From: Isoetes taiwanensis
Taxonomy: Eukaryota; Streptophyta; Lycopodiopsida; Isoetales; Isoetaceae
DNA length: 64,000 nucleotides
NCBI GenBank assembly: GCA_021234155.1
Contig: JAJEKV010000102.1
Location: forward strand, 2,104,456 to 2,168,455
Direction of reading: 5' to 3'
Below the pieces are notes generated by a model that was given only the letters and a program-made list of their open reading frames with translations, was not told the origin of the DNA and ran no database searches. A program made the position numbers and the translations under genes. Below, piece by piece: positions 23,465-35,059 of the stretch (the stretch's first letter is position 1; every line of letters begins with the position of its first letter).

Positions 23465-25482
23465 ATGAATATCATGCCTTGCATATCTCTTGTAAGTGTT
23501 TCTTGCGTAGCCACAGTTAAGAATGGAAAAGCTAGTGTACCACACCAGGCCAAAAAGCAGATGCCAATGTTGTCTAAGTCCATCGACACACTACTTGGAG
23601 CTTCTCCCCAACACAAATGGATGTCCTTTAATGGATGCAAATCATGGAACACGGTAGATTTCAAGCGCATTCCAAATGCATGGTTTAATCTTCATGCAGT
23701 TGGCATCGTTGTTGGGACTTGCATATTGTTTCCTTCCTCAGCATATTCTATCGACTTTCTTAAGACATGGACATGCCTTATTGGGGAGTGCAGGTATAGC
23801 TTCATGCCATTGCGTTATTGGCCTTATTTATTGTATGTTAACTTTATTATCATACTTCAGGTCAGAGCTTGCCCGATGTGTCGCAGACCCCTCATGTGCC
23901 TCAAATCTTGCATGCCTTGAAACTTGTAGTGGCTCTAATGAGATAGAATGTCAGGTATACCATTTTTTCAAGGAAATAATAATTAAAGTGTGCATTTGTA
24001 TAAAAGCATCAATATCAAGTGTCAAAGTAGAATATATGTGGAATGCATCTTGAGGACTCCATTTTACCTCGAATGGAGAATCTAAGATCATATATTACAT
24101 GTTTTTATGCCCAAGACTCCCTTAATTCTGTAGGTTTTAGTGGTGGTGACCCAAATGAGTGAGTATGACGTAAATGTAAAAGATTCTTTTTGTTTTTCTA
24201 TCATTTTATAAAGCATGGGACAATTTGTTGCATGATAGGACATATGCATTACACTTTCGTACCATTGCAAGTACTAAATGTTTTCTTTTTTATGATAGTT
24301 AAAGTGTGGAGACTTGTTTCAAAATAGTGTGGTGGACCAATTTAATGATTGTGTCATTTCAAGGAAGCAATGTGTTGCTCAGAAACCTGATGATGGACGA
24401 TTTCATGTCCCACCTCCATGTGCTCTTGTACATAATTTTAAAACAACTGATTTCACAGGGAAATGGTTTATTAGTAGTGGACTTAATCCTTCTTTTGATC
24501 TATATGATTGTCAAGTTCATGAGCTTTTTGCTACGCCGGGAAAACTCCAAGCAAATCTCACCTGGAGAGTCAATACACCTGATGGTGGCTTTATCACAAG
24601 AAAGGCTATGCAGAACCTTGTACAAGATACAAAGGATCCCGCAATACTTCACAACCATGACAATGAACTTCTACACTACAAAGAAGACTGGTTTATTTCT
24701 CTCTCCCTCCTCCTATTCATTTCTTCGACATATACAAGAATGTTAGATTCCAATTGCTTTGATAATGTTTAAACCTTATCTTTAGGATGCACATTCTCGA
24801 GCTAATCAAGTTACTTATATTATGCTACTAGTTCTTAGCATGATGCAATGGTATCAAGAATTATACCATTTATCATAATTGCTGGAGTATCATTTGCAAT
24901 GCTATAGATAACGCTAGGTACATGTACATTTCCAAGCAAATAGCACATGCCCACATGAAAGATCAATGTTATCTTAAATTTTGTTTAGCATAAAATGTGT
25001 GCGCCTGTGTGTATATGTGTTCCATTAACATCCACTATGATATGTCATACATGCATTTTCATGTCGTGCTTTTTATAGCTTAAGAAATGGACTAACGTGT
25101 GTTCAGTTGCTTTTACAGGTATATCTTATCTTCCAAAATTGAGGATCAAGCAGATGACTACATTCTTATTTACTATAAAGGGTCCAATGATGCATGGGAT
25201 GGTTACGGAGGAGCAATTATATACACTCGTAGTACAACCTTACCTTCTAGTATAGTTCCAGCTTTGGAAGCTCCCGTACAACATGTTGGTTTAAATTTTG
25301 AAGATTTTAATGTGACGAACAACACTTGTAAACCAATGCCTCCCTTGCTCGCAAGACTAGAGAAAAAGATGCAAGAAGGAGAGCAATCCATTGTGAAAAA
25401 AACTAAAGAATTTGTAAGACAAGTACAAGAAAAAGTAAGTATAGATAACATTCTGCAAGTCTTGAGGGATATCCAATTGTAA
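23465..25482 (+). CDS. VDE: Violaxanthin de-epoxidase, four exons, C-terminus truncated
   Basis: Exons 23465-23793, 23861-23954, 24299-24690 and 25119-25482 give 392 residues; all introns have GT/AG ends and phases agree. VDE is the thylakoid-lumen lipocalin that converts violaxanthin to antheraxanthin and zeaxanthin at low pH with ascorbate. A transit region precedes a hydrophobic lumen-targeting segment ([17 protein letters not shown]). The Cys-rich domain ([14 protein letters not shown] to CVISRKQC) and the lipocalin barrel ([40 protein letters not shown]) follow. The first cysteine of mature VDE is Trp here (FLKTWTC); the other twelve align. The usual long Glu-rich C-terminal domain is cut to about 45 residues. 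The last 16 codons (25435-25482) are the antisense of a LINE reverse transcriptase. The start at 23465 is the first ATG of the open frame. A perfect donor (AAAGTAAGT) at about 25434 may instead lead to a further, unseen exon. Confidence 0.93.
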
Positions 25483-25565
25483 CAGTTCCTCCCATAGTTC
25501 GTCTCTAGGGACTATGTCAAAAGCTATTACAAAATCAACAAAGCAACAATTTATTATGAGTGTCT
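25435..25565 (-). mobile_element. Non-LTR reverse-transcriptase fragment, antisense to VDE
   Basis: The minus strand reads NCCFVDFVIAFDIVPRDELW then [20 protein letters not shown]. This matches the conserved block of LINE-type reverse transcriptases (CCFVDFxKAFDxVPRxxLW), including the catalytic Asp. Both flanks lose the similarity, so only about 130 bp is recognisable. It begins exactly where VDE similarity ends. Confidence 0.75.
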
Positions 25566-27100
25566 TCTATGAAGGTACGTAATTAAGTTGAAATTATGAT
25601 CAATGATGGAGTGCTAAGGTTTGATACCCAACTGCCCTGAGTCCTTCGTCTCTATAAAAATCAATGTTGAAAATTCTAACATCCAAACCACTTGTCTGAT
25701 TTTGGATCTATGCCCTACTCTGCTATGGTCTTGGTTAATTAAACAATACTACGATCTTGCTTCTCCTTCAGCCTCTCAAAATAACTTGAGCTTTGCCATT
25801 TCTTCCTACACTGCAACTGTCCTAGATAAACAAGATATATTCATTCCTCTGGAGTTAAAACAACTATTTATCTTGGATTTGAAAATAAGAAGAATAAGCT
25901 GAGGTTTATACAGTCATATTCAAGCAAAGCCCGTAGAACCAAACTTTTTGGACAGACTATTAAATGGCAGTATCTTTTAAAGATCAATACAAGCGAGCAT
26001 TAACAAGTCTGTTACTATTACCATTTCATAGTCCTTTATTCCCGTGGACATAAAAATTCATCTCATTTCATCTTTCTTTTATGTGTGTAGCTGTACGCCT
26101 TTTAGGATCAACACAAATCTGCTAATCAAATCTAAAATGGGAAATTGCATAAGATCTCGAAGCATGTCATGGCAAGACTGTATAGAGCTGCATTAAAAAT
26201 GGTTGTTAGTTCGCTATATTTGAAATGGATGTAGGAAACGGCAAAATCAGACCCGGAATCAATAAGGAAGTATATAACATAAGATAAATGGTGCTATGCC
26301 TTAGTTATTGGAACATGAGTTGTATCTATAAGGGAATGCAAAGATAGAATCCGATTAGACGATTACAGATTGTGCAAACTATAGACATGCTTTATGTATG
26401 GCGAACTGTTGGATTTCTTTTCGTTAAGTGATTCTGTCCTATGGGATGAAGTAGAGTGAAGAAGGAATAGATCAGGTGAGTGGAGTAAGGGGTATTCCTG
26501 AGCTGCAGGGCTGCAATTTGAGATACGCATAGAGGTTTAAAACTTGAAATGGATGTAAAGAAATGCAAAATCAAATCAGGAATCAATGAGGGAGCATATG
26601 CAGAGTTGCATGCAAAGCTTTGTACTCATATTCACTCTGAATTATGTAAAAGCTACAGAATTTCTATTTAGAAAAGGACATATTCCTGAAGTTTTAAGTG
26701 TCTAAAAACCTATGCCTAAAAGCCTATATTTTCAACGTTCTGCAGGCTAAAAAAATAGTCGAGTTTAGCTGCATAGTGTGGAGCCTATGTGGATGTTATC
26801 TAAGGTAATGATATTATTATAGCTTTATTTTAATAGAGGCTGGTGTATTAGTAGTTTCTGTGATTAATTATTGTATAATGTATTTGTCTGGAACAATGTT
26901 TTGTTATTATGACTAATTGCTTTATCATTTAAACCTATGCATATGCCCTAAGCGTAGACATTTGATTTAATAGAATGTTAATGTTGGCTGAAAGGTATGT
27001 GGAGCAATTAAGAAAAGACAGATGAAGCAAATTTTGAGAATTAGCCTTTAATGTGGTGAAACCGACTGTTTGTGACGATGGGTAGACGAAAGATGGAATG
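25566..27100. other. No gene recognised
   Basis: Several open frames exist (for example plus 25621-25902) but none resembles a known protein. I looked here for a last VDE exon (Glu-rich, ending in a PIRK-like motif) and did not find one. TTGAAATGGATGTA followed by GAAA is repeated near 26218 and 26545, with related downstream sequence (AATCAATAAGGAA / AATCAATGAGGGA), suggesting a small duplication. Confidence 0.4.
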
Positions 27101-27101
27101 A

Positions 27102-27990
27102 ATGAGTGTTGAGGAGAGAGAAAAAAAAGATAGACTAAATGAGAAACTCCGGAAGAAATATGCCGAAATGCCTGAAACAAAGAAGAATGCGCTTAGACAA
27201 AAACGTCGAGAATATGCATCCAAGTGTAGGAAAATGAAGAGTGATTGTAGTAGTAAAGAAGCAGCGAGAAAAGCTAACATTGACTATGATAAGAGTGCAA
27301 ACTGCAATGAATGCTATACTGCTGGCTGTGACAACGCGATGAGTGAAATGCATGCATCAGAAGGAAAAGCAAGTACAAGCATACAAACATATAGAAAAAG
27401 AAGAGCGAGAAATCAGCAACGATGATACAATAGATTGTGTGAAGCTGATAAGAACAAATCAAGAGAACGAAAACGATTGTACATGAAAACATACGAGAGA
27501 AGCCAACAACGAATTAAAATGGATGAGACAGATGGAATAGTGAATGTATCTGATGCCTTTTCCCATTGGAAAAGTAGGATCCAAGAATTAGACATTGAGC
27601 GACACCGATCTCTGTTCCATGATTTTGAGTGGTGTAAGACGTGCCCACTTTGTGACGTTGAGCTATTGCGTAGTGAAGATGATGGTGTTTGCTGCAATCA
27701 TGGGAAACATGTATTGAAGTGATTACCTCTATTGCCTAACGGTTATATAACATAAATAACTTTAGTTTTCTAAGCAGAAAGGTAAATCGTTTGTTTTGTT
27801 TCACTGCTCTAGGAGTGAATGGCGAGTTCATAACATTAACAGTTCCATCTTCTGTCGCTATTATGGGCCGTACGTACCACCAGGTTTTTCCAACATCCAA
27901 ACCGAATCATCCTTTGCATTGGTACATCCATGATAACGCTGAAAGATTAGATGTTACCACAAAGCAATTAGCACCGTTGACATGGGTATT
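27102..27990 (+). pseudogene. Helitron Rep-protein N-terminal remnant
   Basis: Three consecutive plus-strand fragments: a strongly basic repeat region (27102-27425; KYAEMPETKKNALRQKRREY, with further RKRLYMKTYERSQQR-like units to about 27500), a zinc-binding region (27600-27720; DFEWCKTCPLCDVEL and CCNHGK), and a segment from 27791 (ALGVNGEFIT, GRTYHQVFP, HWYIHDNAER). This order is that of the N-terminus of plant Helitron replicase-helicases, which initiate rolling-circle transposition. Stops at 27423 and 27720 and loss of the downstream Rep and helicase domains show it is dead. Confidence 0.75.
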
Positions 27991-29640
27991 ACATGTTGGT
28001 TCAATTATAGATATAAAGCACAGTTTCATTAAATCTGGAAATTTGGTGATTCCAACTTTGCTCGAAAATATTTTTTTCTTAAATTTTTGTTACATTTCAT
28101 GCCTAAAATTGCGTCATTTGGGGAAAAAATAGCAGAAAACAGCTTAAAAAATAATGCAAATGGCGCCACCAACAATTATTTTACCAAGAATGTTGTGCCA
28201 TCAAGTGCAAAACAAACAATATAATGATAAATAGCATTTTAATAGCTCAACCGTATTAAGCTTAGAAGTGAAAAATTTGCTCTATTTAAGTAACTATCAA
28301 AGTAAATTCAAACAAAATAGTGCCATTTGATTATCATCACGAACCAAATATACAAAGAATCCTAAGATTTTATAAATATCTATCACAAGATTTAGGGATA
28401 AAATGGTCAAGTAGTTCTCTATCTAGCTATGTTAGGTGGGTCATTTTTATTTCACACCAATAGAAGCCCTATAGTGTTGCCAAAAATACTAGGGTAAATT
28501 AAGAAACTTAAAAATTATGTTCCTAACCCTAGAATTTCTTCAACGGCTTTCTAACCCTAGAATCTGTTCAGCGACTTTTAGGGTGCTCTCTGGCAGCGCC
28601 GCAGCTCGTCCACAAAAAATCCAAGCTCCAAGAAATCTAAGATGATAGAAATCCAAGCTCTTGGCGCAGTTCTCTGGCGCCGGAATGGAGTTTAGTAAAC
28701 CTGGAGGTCCGCCAAGAAATCCAAAGTGATGGCTGCCTTAGGAGGCTGGATGATCCGATTTAGCAATCCAAGTCTGCAAGAGCCATGGTATTCAGGTAAT
28801 ATCTGAGACTTCTGTAAAGCTCCGTAATACCATGGAATATGAAAGCATCGGCTGTGCGGATCATTCTAAACTTTTTCTTTTCTTTCTGGAATGTGCTGGA
28901 AATCAAGATTATCACGAAAATGTTCTAGCACAGCTTGTTCTAAGGCTCACTCTTCGTGACCCTAGATGGCATTGTAACTGATTGAATCTTTTGCAGATCA
29001 TTCTATTTCCGAAGCATGTCTTGGACTTTGGTAAGTAAAATGTAGTTTGGAGTTTTGCAAATGCATCCTGTTAGGCTATAGTAAAGTATTCAATACATAT
29101 TTATCTTGGCATTTTTCTAGCAGTAGCTATGGAGATCTGTTGGCTGAGGCATTAAATAACTGCTACCAGCTGCAAACGTTGAATCTGCGTGTGTTGCCCG
29201 AGTGGCTCCAAAGTGCCTGTTCTTGAAGGTTTTTTTTATGCTCAAGTTATTTCTGAAAGCTACTGAAATCATCTTACTTAAATCGAATCAGAAAACTAGG
29301 AGACATATTGATGTGTTTGCAGCAGATACAAATCCAAGAGTTAATGTGAATATAATCCATGGTGCACTGTAAACTCTTATTAGCCAAGAAATCTTTTGCT
29401 TCTAAAATATTTGCTTGCTTTGTAGATCCTTGATCATGGTGCTGGAGCTGGTCAAAGAGCAATGGAGTGTGTCAAGGGTACAAGGGTTGATATGAAAAAT
29501 AGCTCATTAGAATATAGGTTCAACTAGAATATAGGCTCAGGAATGTTGCCTCTGTTTAATAATATGGTGCTTAGATTTTCAGCTAGATAATTTATAACCA
29601 TCTTAGCCCTCTCCCTCATCTTCTCAAGTGGAGCAGTTGC
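27991..29640. other. No firm gene; possible captured exon scraps
   Basis: Near 29125-29180 the plus strand reads LLAEALNNCYQLQTLNL, reminiscent of one leucine-rich repeat, with a CAG acceptor-like context upstream. The 28540-28800 stretch is GC-richer with duplicated AAATCCAAGCTC strings. Neither is enough to call a gene. Confidence 0.3.
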
Positions 29641-29649
29641 TCTAGTTAA

Positions 29650-29995
29650 TAGCGCAGTTGCGCCATTTAACAAATAGCGCAGTGGCGCCATTTCAATCAA
29701 ATGGGGCATTAATGGCCACCACTGTCTCCCTCTATATTAAATAGCGCAGTGGCGCCATTTAACAATCAAATGGCATAATGGGAGCAGTTGCTCTATTACT
29801 TAAATAGCGCAGTGGCGCCATTTAACAATCAAATGGCACAATGGGAGCAGTTGCTCTATTACCTAAATAGCGCAGTGGCGCCATTTAACAAATGGCGCAG
29901 TGGCGCCATTTCATGCAAATGCAGCCATAATGTCCACCTTCATTTCCTTTTACATTAAAATAGCGCAGTGGTGCCATTTAACCAAATGGCGCTAT
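29650..29995. repeat. 63-bp tandem repeat with TGGCGCCA core
   Basis: The string ATAGCGCAGTGGCGCCATTT starts at 29741, 29804 and 29867 (period 63), with partial copies near 29675, 29895 and 29960. Each full unit also contains TCAAATGGC and GGGAGCAGTTGCTCTATTAC. TGGCGCCA is palindromic, and GAGCAGTTGCTC is another short palindrome. Diverged relatives (AAATGGCGCAATGGCCCCAT) appear near 31720, so the sequence has spread beyond this array. Confidence 0.9.
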
Positions 29996-30838
29996 GGCCC
30001 CATTTCACGATTAAGGGGCGTAAACGAGGACAACATGCCAACTTAATCAGGCACACCACCAAAAATGGCTTGAATAACCTATTCAACAAGCAGTGTGGCT
30101 ATATTTGCATAGATACTAGACTTAATCCATTATAACACATCAAAACAAGTACAATGCACAAAATTTGATGTATAACTCAAAAAGACCATTCTATGAAACA
30201 TGAAAACTATCCTTAAAATAAACAAAATCCATGTTCTAAAGCAACTATATACATGTCATAACAATATAAAAAATCAAAATAGTAATTAAGTACATACCAT
30301 TTCTTCACAAGTGTTTGCAATCGAGTAGTTTATCTTGCTCCTATTCGTAAAACTAAACATGTAGAATGCCACTCCAATTGCATGAACTGCTATTGCATCA
30401 TCAAATGACACTTAGTACAATGATGAAGCTCAAGCTATCCACAATATAATCCAACTTTACTAATACAGAGAGGTGACCCTACGTTGATAAGAGGAAATGC
30501 TAGATGTGAATCTAGAGGAGCACATGAGAAGAAGAGAATGAGAAGAGGAGATACTGGAGCTGGAGGGTGCTGGAGCAGGAGGCAATAGATGATGGTATGG
30601 CAACAAAGGATATGGCGATGGAGGAGAAGAGCAGCAAAGGTTGGTGGGAGGAGGCTGTACAATGCTCTAGGATGAAATGCATGTGGTGCTGCAGTATGAA
30701 GCGCTTGTGGTGGAGGTATGTAGGGGCACTGGACGAGGAGGTGGTGGAGGACAATACTCATGGCAACAAAGGATATGACGGTGGAGGAGGGGAGCAAATG
30801 TTGGAATAGAAATGGTAGAATATTTTGAAACTAGGGGG
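29996..30838. other. No gene recognised
   Basis: Frames at 30435-30809 on both strands overlap each other in a GAGGAG/TGGAGG-rich segment where ATGGCAACAAAGGATATGGC recurs (near 30597 and 30760). This is simple-sequence duplication rather than a protein gene. Confidence 0.45.
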
Positions 30839-30839
30839 T

Positions 30840-31030
30840 GTATTCAAAATTTTCAATTCCCCCCAAATCCCACTTGTCACATTTTAAAAGTTGTATTCAA
30901 ATTATAAATTCCCCCCAAATCCCGCCCGTCACATTTTAAAGTTGTATTCGAATTATAAATTCCCTCTAAATCCCGCCCGTCAATTTAAATTTGAATTCAA
31001 ATTTTGAATTCCCTCTAAAATCCCTAGTTC
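30840..31030. repeat. 50-53-bp tandem repeat, about four copies
   Basis: Units begin GTATTC at 30840, 30893 and 30943, with a fourth near 30990. Each contains AATTCCCCCCAAATCCCGCC or AATTCCCTCTAAATCCC and ends TCACATTTTAAAGTT or similar. Copies diverge progressively to the right. Confidence 0.85.
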
Positions 31031-34000
31031 GAAATTCAAACAGTCCTGTTAATGCCATTTAGAAAGGAAGTTATTTTGCTCTCATCTCGGCGCTTCCTCT
31101 ACGACACATCATGCGAATGCAATTCATTTAACGCGTATGCACATCATATGCTAAGCGCTAAGCGCCTACGTGGGTACTAATCTTGCTTTAGTTTATGCTT
31201 TCTATATGGAGCTAATTAGATGCTTGTAGATCTTGTAGATTTTTTTTTTCTTTGTTGATCATGAAGGTATTAGCTCATGGCATGGACAAATCGGCTCTAC
31301 ATCTTCTCTACATTTCCATGTTACTGCTGTAAATTTGAGGATAAATCAACTCCAAGCCTCTTCTCTACATTACTATTTCTGAGGTTAGTGCTGTAAATTT
31401 TGATAGGTACTGATGTGCAAATTTTAAATGGATAGATACATATCAATGGTAATAGAATGCCATAAATTTTAACAGACATTTATAGTGTACAATAAATTGA
31501 TGCCGACTTGAATGTAATAAATAGATAAAAAGCCTGCCCCATTTGAGTCAAAATGTAAATGCGAAAATGGAGATGACATATGGTCTCGTCGGCTCTATTT
31601 AAGCTAATGGTGACATTGCTTCATTTAGCTAAAAATGGAGCTACCATTATGTGGCACCATTTTTTGTATATGGACATTCCATTTACTGCATTTTGACTCA
31701 TATGAGGCATCACACCATTTAAATGGCGCAATGGCCCCATTTCACTCAAATGGAGCCTATGACTCTATAAGTGGAACCCATTTCACTCCGTAAACGCTTA
31801 GATTTGGCATGAAGATTGATTTTCCTCTCTCTTTTTAACCATGCAGGATGTCTTCCACCATCACCTACTTTTTTGCTAAAACAAAGTGGGTGATGTATGC
31901 AAGCAGTCAATGATACCACATCCTTGCAAGAAGCATTGACAATACACCAAAAATAAGTATGTGTTTCTTGCCCCTCTTGATATGGATGATGGTATTGATG
32001 AAATCCAAGTTGGCTTCATAGTTGTTTTACGCATAATGATGTTGATGCAGTATCTAGAAATGTTGCAATCATAATGAGCTCATTGGGTCAAAGGATGTGC
32101 AATGCAGAATCTGTGATTCCATATTTGGCGAATGAAGGTTCTAGGTAGACGTGCGGAAAACATCAACCAAAGGTTCTCCTAGATCATAAGTTCATATTTA
32201 TGTATCGTATGTCTCTTATCTTAAATTAGTTGTATGTATCAAATGTATTCTTATATTAGTTGTGTATAATGAAATGCATTACATATCACGTTGGAGTAGG
32301 TATGATACATGTCCAGGGTATAAAAGAGTGGCGAATATTCGCCAAAAGGCGATTTTTCATGGGTTAGCACAAAATCTTTGGCGAAAATTAATATAGTCCA
32401 TTTTTCCAAAAAATAAAAAAATTTGCCATTCGAAAGGGGGGAATTTCTAGGTTTTAGGAAAGGAAAGGAAAGGAAAAATTTTTAACGTCCACGGAACCCA
32501 ATCGGGTTATGGGACCAAGTACATAAGGGACCGAAGTCCTGGACCGAGTCCAAACAAGAACATGGGCCGAAGCCCTTAAACCAAAGCACAACGTGAGCTA
32601 GAACACAACCATCATGACCCGGATTATTCGCCAGAGTTAATTGCTTGTTGGGCTGCCGAATCGCCTTCCCCAGAAGTCGAATTGGCTCTCCTTAACTTCA
32701 GCAAATAGCCATGCCGACTCGATTGTTGAGCTTTGTTAAGGTTATATTTTGTTAAAATCATTTGTTTATGAACCTAACTGTAACTTGTCTGTAAACAGAT
32801 CGCTGATCTTGTTAAAGTTGGAAGAATTGCATGTGCAAAAGCACAGCACCATAACATGTAAACGGATTTTTGTGAAGTGCTAAGAAGTCTTAACAGCAGT
32901 CTAATTGGGCAGCTGGGTGTAGCAACAGATGTAGGAGTAGACACCGTTGATGAAGAAATACCTCCAAGGCACCGTTGATGAAAACCGTCGTTGATGAAGT
33001 GCGTACATATAGCTATAAGGATATGAAGATATTTACGGTTATTGAACATGATGAACAGTGGCATAGAATAGGTGCTTTTGTAGACACAGATGTAGAAGTC
33101 GGCAGAAGGCGTGAAGAACAGAAATGATTGGATTGATGCATTGTGGTGACCCTAAACTGCAGATATAATCAAATCCGACTTGTTTGGAGCTGTACAGACG
33201 GAGAAATTTGATGCATAAGTTCGTGAAGTTTCCTACTGAATACAAATTTCGTTCGTGACATTTTCTAATGATTCCTTAATTCAAAGATAAACTCGAATTT
33301 GTTAAACGAGATTGTTAAAATTCCTAGCTTTGAGGAAATTTGTGACCATACAATACATTGGCTTTCAAGGAAAAGGTGACCATACATTGAGGAAATTTAT
33401 GACCATACATTGGCTTTCATTTCTACCCCCATAGGAGCTGAGCAATTTATTGTTTTTTGAAGAGCGTTCTTTAATAATGAAGTTCAACATCTACTCAGGT
33501 CTAAGTATTGAATATTGTCCTTTAGCTACTTAAACGTTTTGGTTCGAATAACTTGAAAATCTTGTACTAGAAATTGTAGTTCACACAAAGTGAAGACAAT
33601 GAACTCAGTCCATGGCTTCTCGTTCTGCCACATTGTGCTTGGAAGGTTTAAAAGAGAGAGAACATTATTACCCTAAATTGGTCAAAATTAGCCATTGGCC
33701 ATAGCTTAGAAATATTTTAGTAGCTCATAAAGGTTTATTTATAGCTGAAGGGCATAATGACCTTTAATGACCTCATGTCTCATGCCCAATTGGCTCTCAT
33801 CTTAGCTATGGTAGGTTCTTTCACAGTTGTGGTAGCTCATTACATGTACTTCATGTTTCCTTATTCCAGAAACATGACCCATCTAAAGGTTTAGATTATT
33901 CGATTGCCAAGGCCAAGGTCTAACTTTAGGGATTTGAATTGAGTTGTTATTTGTATTGAGATTGCATAGACTCTTTTCTTCATTATGTTATTGTCTAAAT

Positions 34001-34485
34001 TTGCTTAGACTTTATAGAACTACTAAGGATGTTTTGGAAAGTTTTGGAAAATTGGTATTTACATAAATCCAAAGCCAATTTGGTAACAAATAAGATACAT
34101 TTGAATTAAGGCAATTGGTAAAGTGCTAGCATATGTTTCAAATGCAATATTGAAAATACCTCTATAAAAATTGAAGCACACAACACAATAAATTTTTAGA
34201 AACGTGGCCTAGCCCATTGCCATCGTCTTGTGATTATTGAACTAGAATAGCCGTCATGAAGGTGTAATTAGAGACAAGTAGTTAACTAGTGAAATTGATC
34301 AATCTAGTTAAGTAGGTGCACTTTAGCTATGAATAAAGGGAAATTCGCCAACAAAAGAATTCCCAAAGCATTTCAACTTTGCATTTTAGCCAAGTGGAAA
34401 ATAATAGAAGGTCCTTATTTTACCAAATTTCACCAAAAAAAAAGAGCATGAAGCCTTATTTTCCATAGGTTTAGCCAACATTTAT
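31031..34485. other. Long stretch without a recognisable gene
   Basis: Contains a third copy of the dispersed repeat near 32470-32560 (GTCCACGGAACCCAATCGGG, TATGGGACCAAG). A possible coding scrap at 32800-32990 reads IADLVKVGRIACAKA, a stop, then VLRSLNSSLIGQLGVATDVG on the plus strand, and contains three ACCGTTGATGAA strings (32943-33000). I do not recognise that protein. The rest is AT-rich with no supported feature. Confidence 0.4.
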
Positions 34486-34559
34486 ATGCCCTTAAAAATA
34501 TCTAGGCCCTTAAAATTTACCACCCGCATATGTCTAATGTATTCATCTATACACATAAA

Positions 34560-34710
34560 CGTGTGTTTAATTTTAGGTATACATAACCCTGCAACAAGTG
34601 TACATAACTCTACAACATGCATAACCCTACAACATGTATATATAACCCTTTGTAGTACGTATAACCCTACTATAAGTATAGAGGTATATATAACCCTCCG
34701 AGGTATACTA
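34560..34710. repeat. Dispersed ATAACCCT motif cluster
   Basis: ATAACCCT or ATAACTCT occurs about seven times at irregular spacing of roughly 20-30 bp, separated by ACAACATGTATAT-like sequence. It is a degenerate short-period repeat, not a telomere array. Confidence 0.6.
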
Positions 34711-34889
34711 TATTAAATTATTCCAACTTACCTTGTATATTCCATATTTAATGAAACTCTGCTTTATAACAAACCCATTCTCATCATCTTTGAACTATAT
34801 GAAACGTATGCATATGGAGACTGGATTTTTGACATTGAATGGGATTGTTGATGAAAATGAATTAGCAGCGATAGTCCGCAAATAATTCT

Positions 34890-35057
34890 GTAATGATAAA
34901 TCCTCGATTAGCTGTATTATGGCTGCATAATGATGATAGGCCAATTTATATGAGTATCTTAGATCCATTGTATGAACCTCTGCAATACCCTCTACTATTC
35001 CTGCATGGTACACCCGGATGGGGCCCATATAATATTGAGCACCTATCCCACTCATTG
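34890..35057 (+). mobile_element. Helitron replicase scrap fused to copia
   Basis: The plus strand reads DRPIYMSILDPLYEPLQYPL then LFLHGTPGWG, matching the conserved Helitron block that reads YDPLQYPLLFPxGxxGW. It ends abruptly about where copia integrase similarity begins (35060). Confidence 0.7.
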
Positions 35058-35059
35058 AA

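Noticed and set aside
25621-25902. 93-codon open frame as a possible last VDE exon
   Set aside because: It is not Glu-rich and shows no resemblance to the VDE C-terminal domain.
30435-30809. Overlapping open frames on both strands
   Set aside because: They lie in GAGGAG/TGGAGG simple sequence with an internal duplication; no homology.
34560-34710. Telomere-like ATAACCCT repeats
   Set aside because: Spacing is irregular and the unit is not a continuous TTTAGGG array, so it is not an interstitial telomere.
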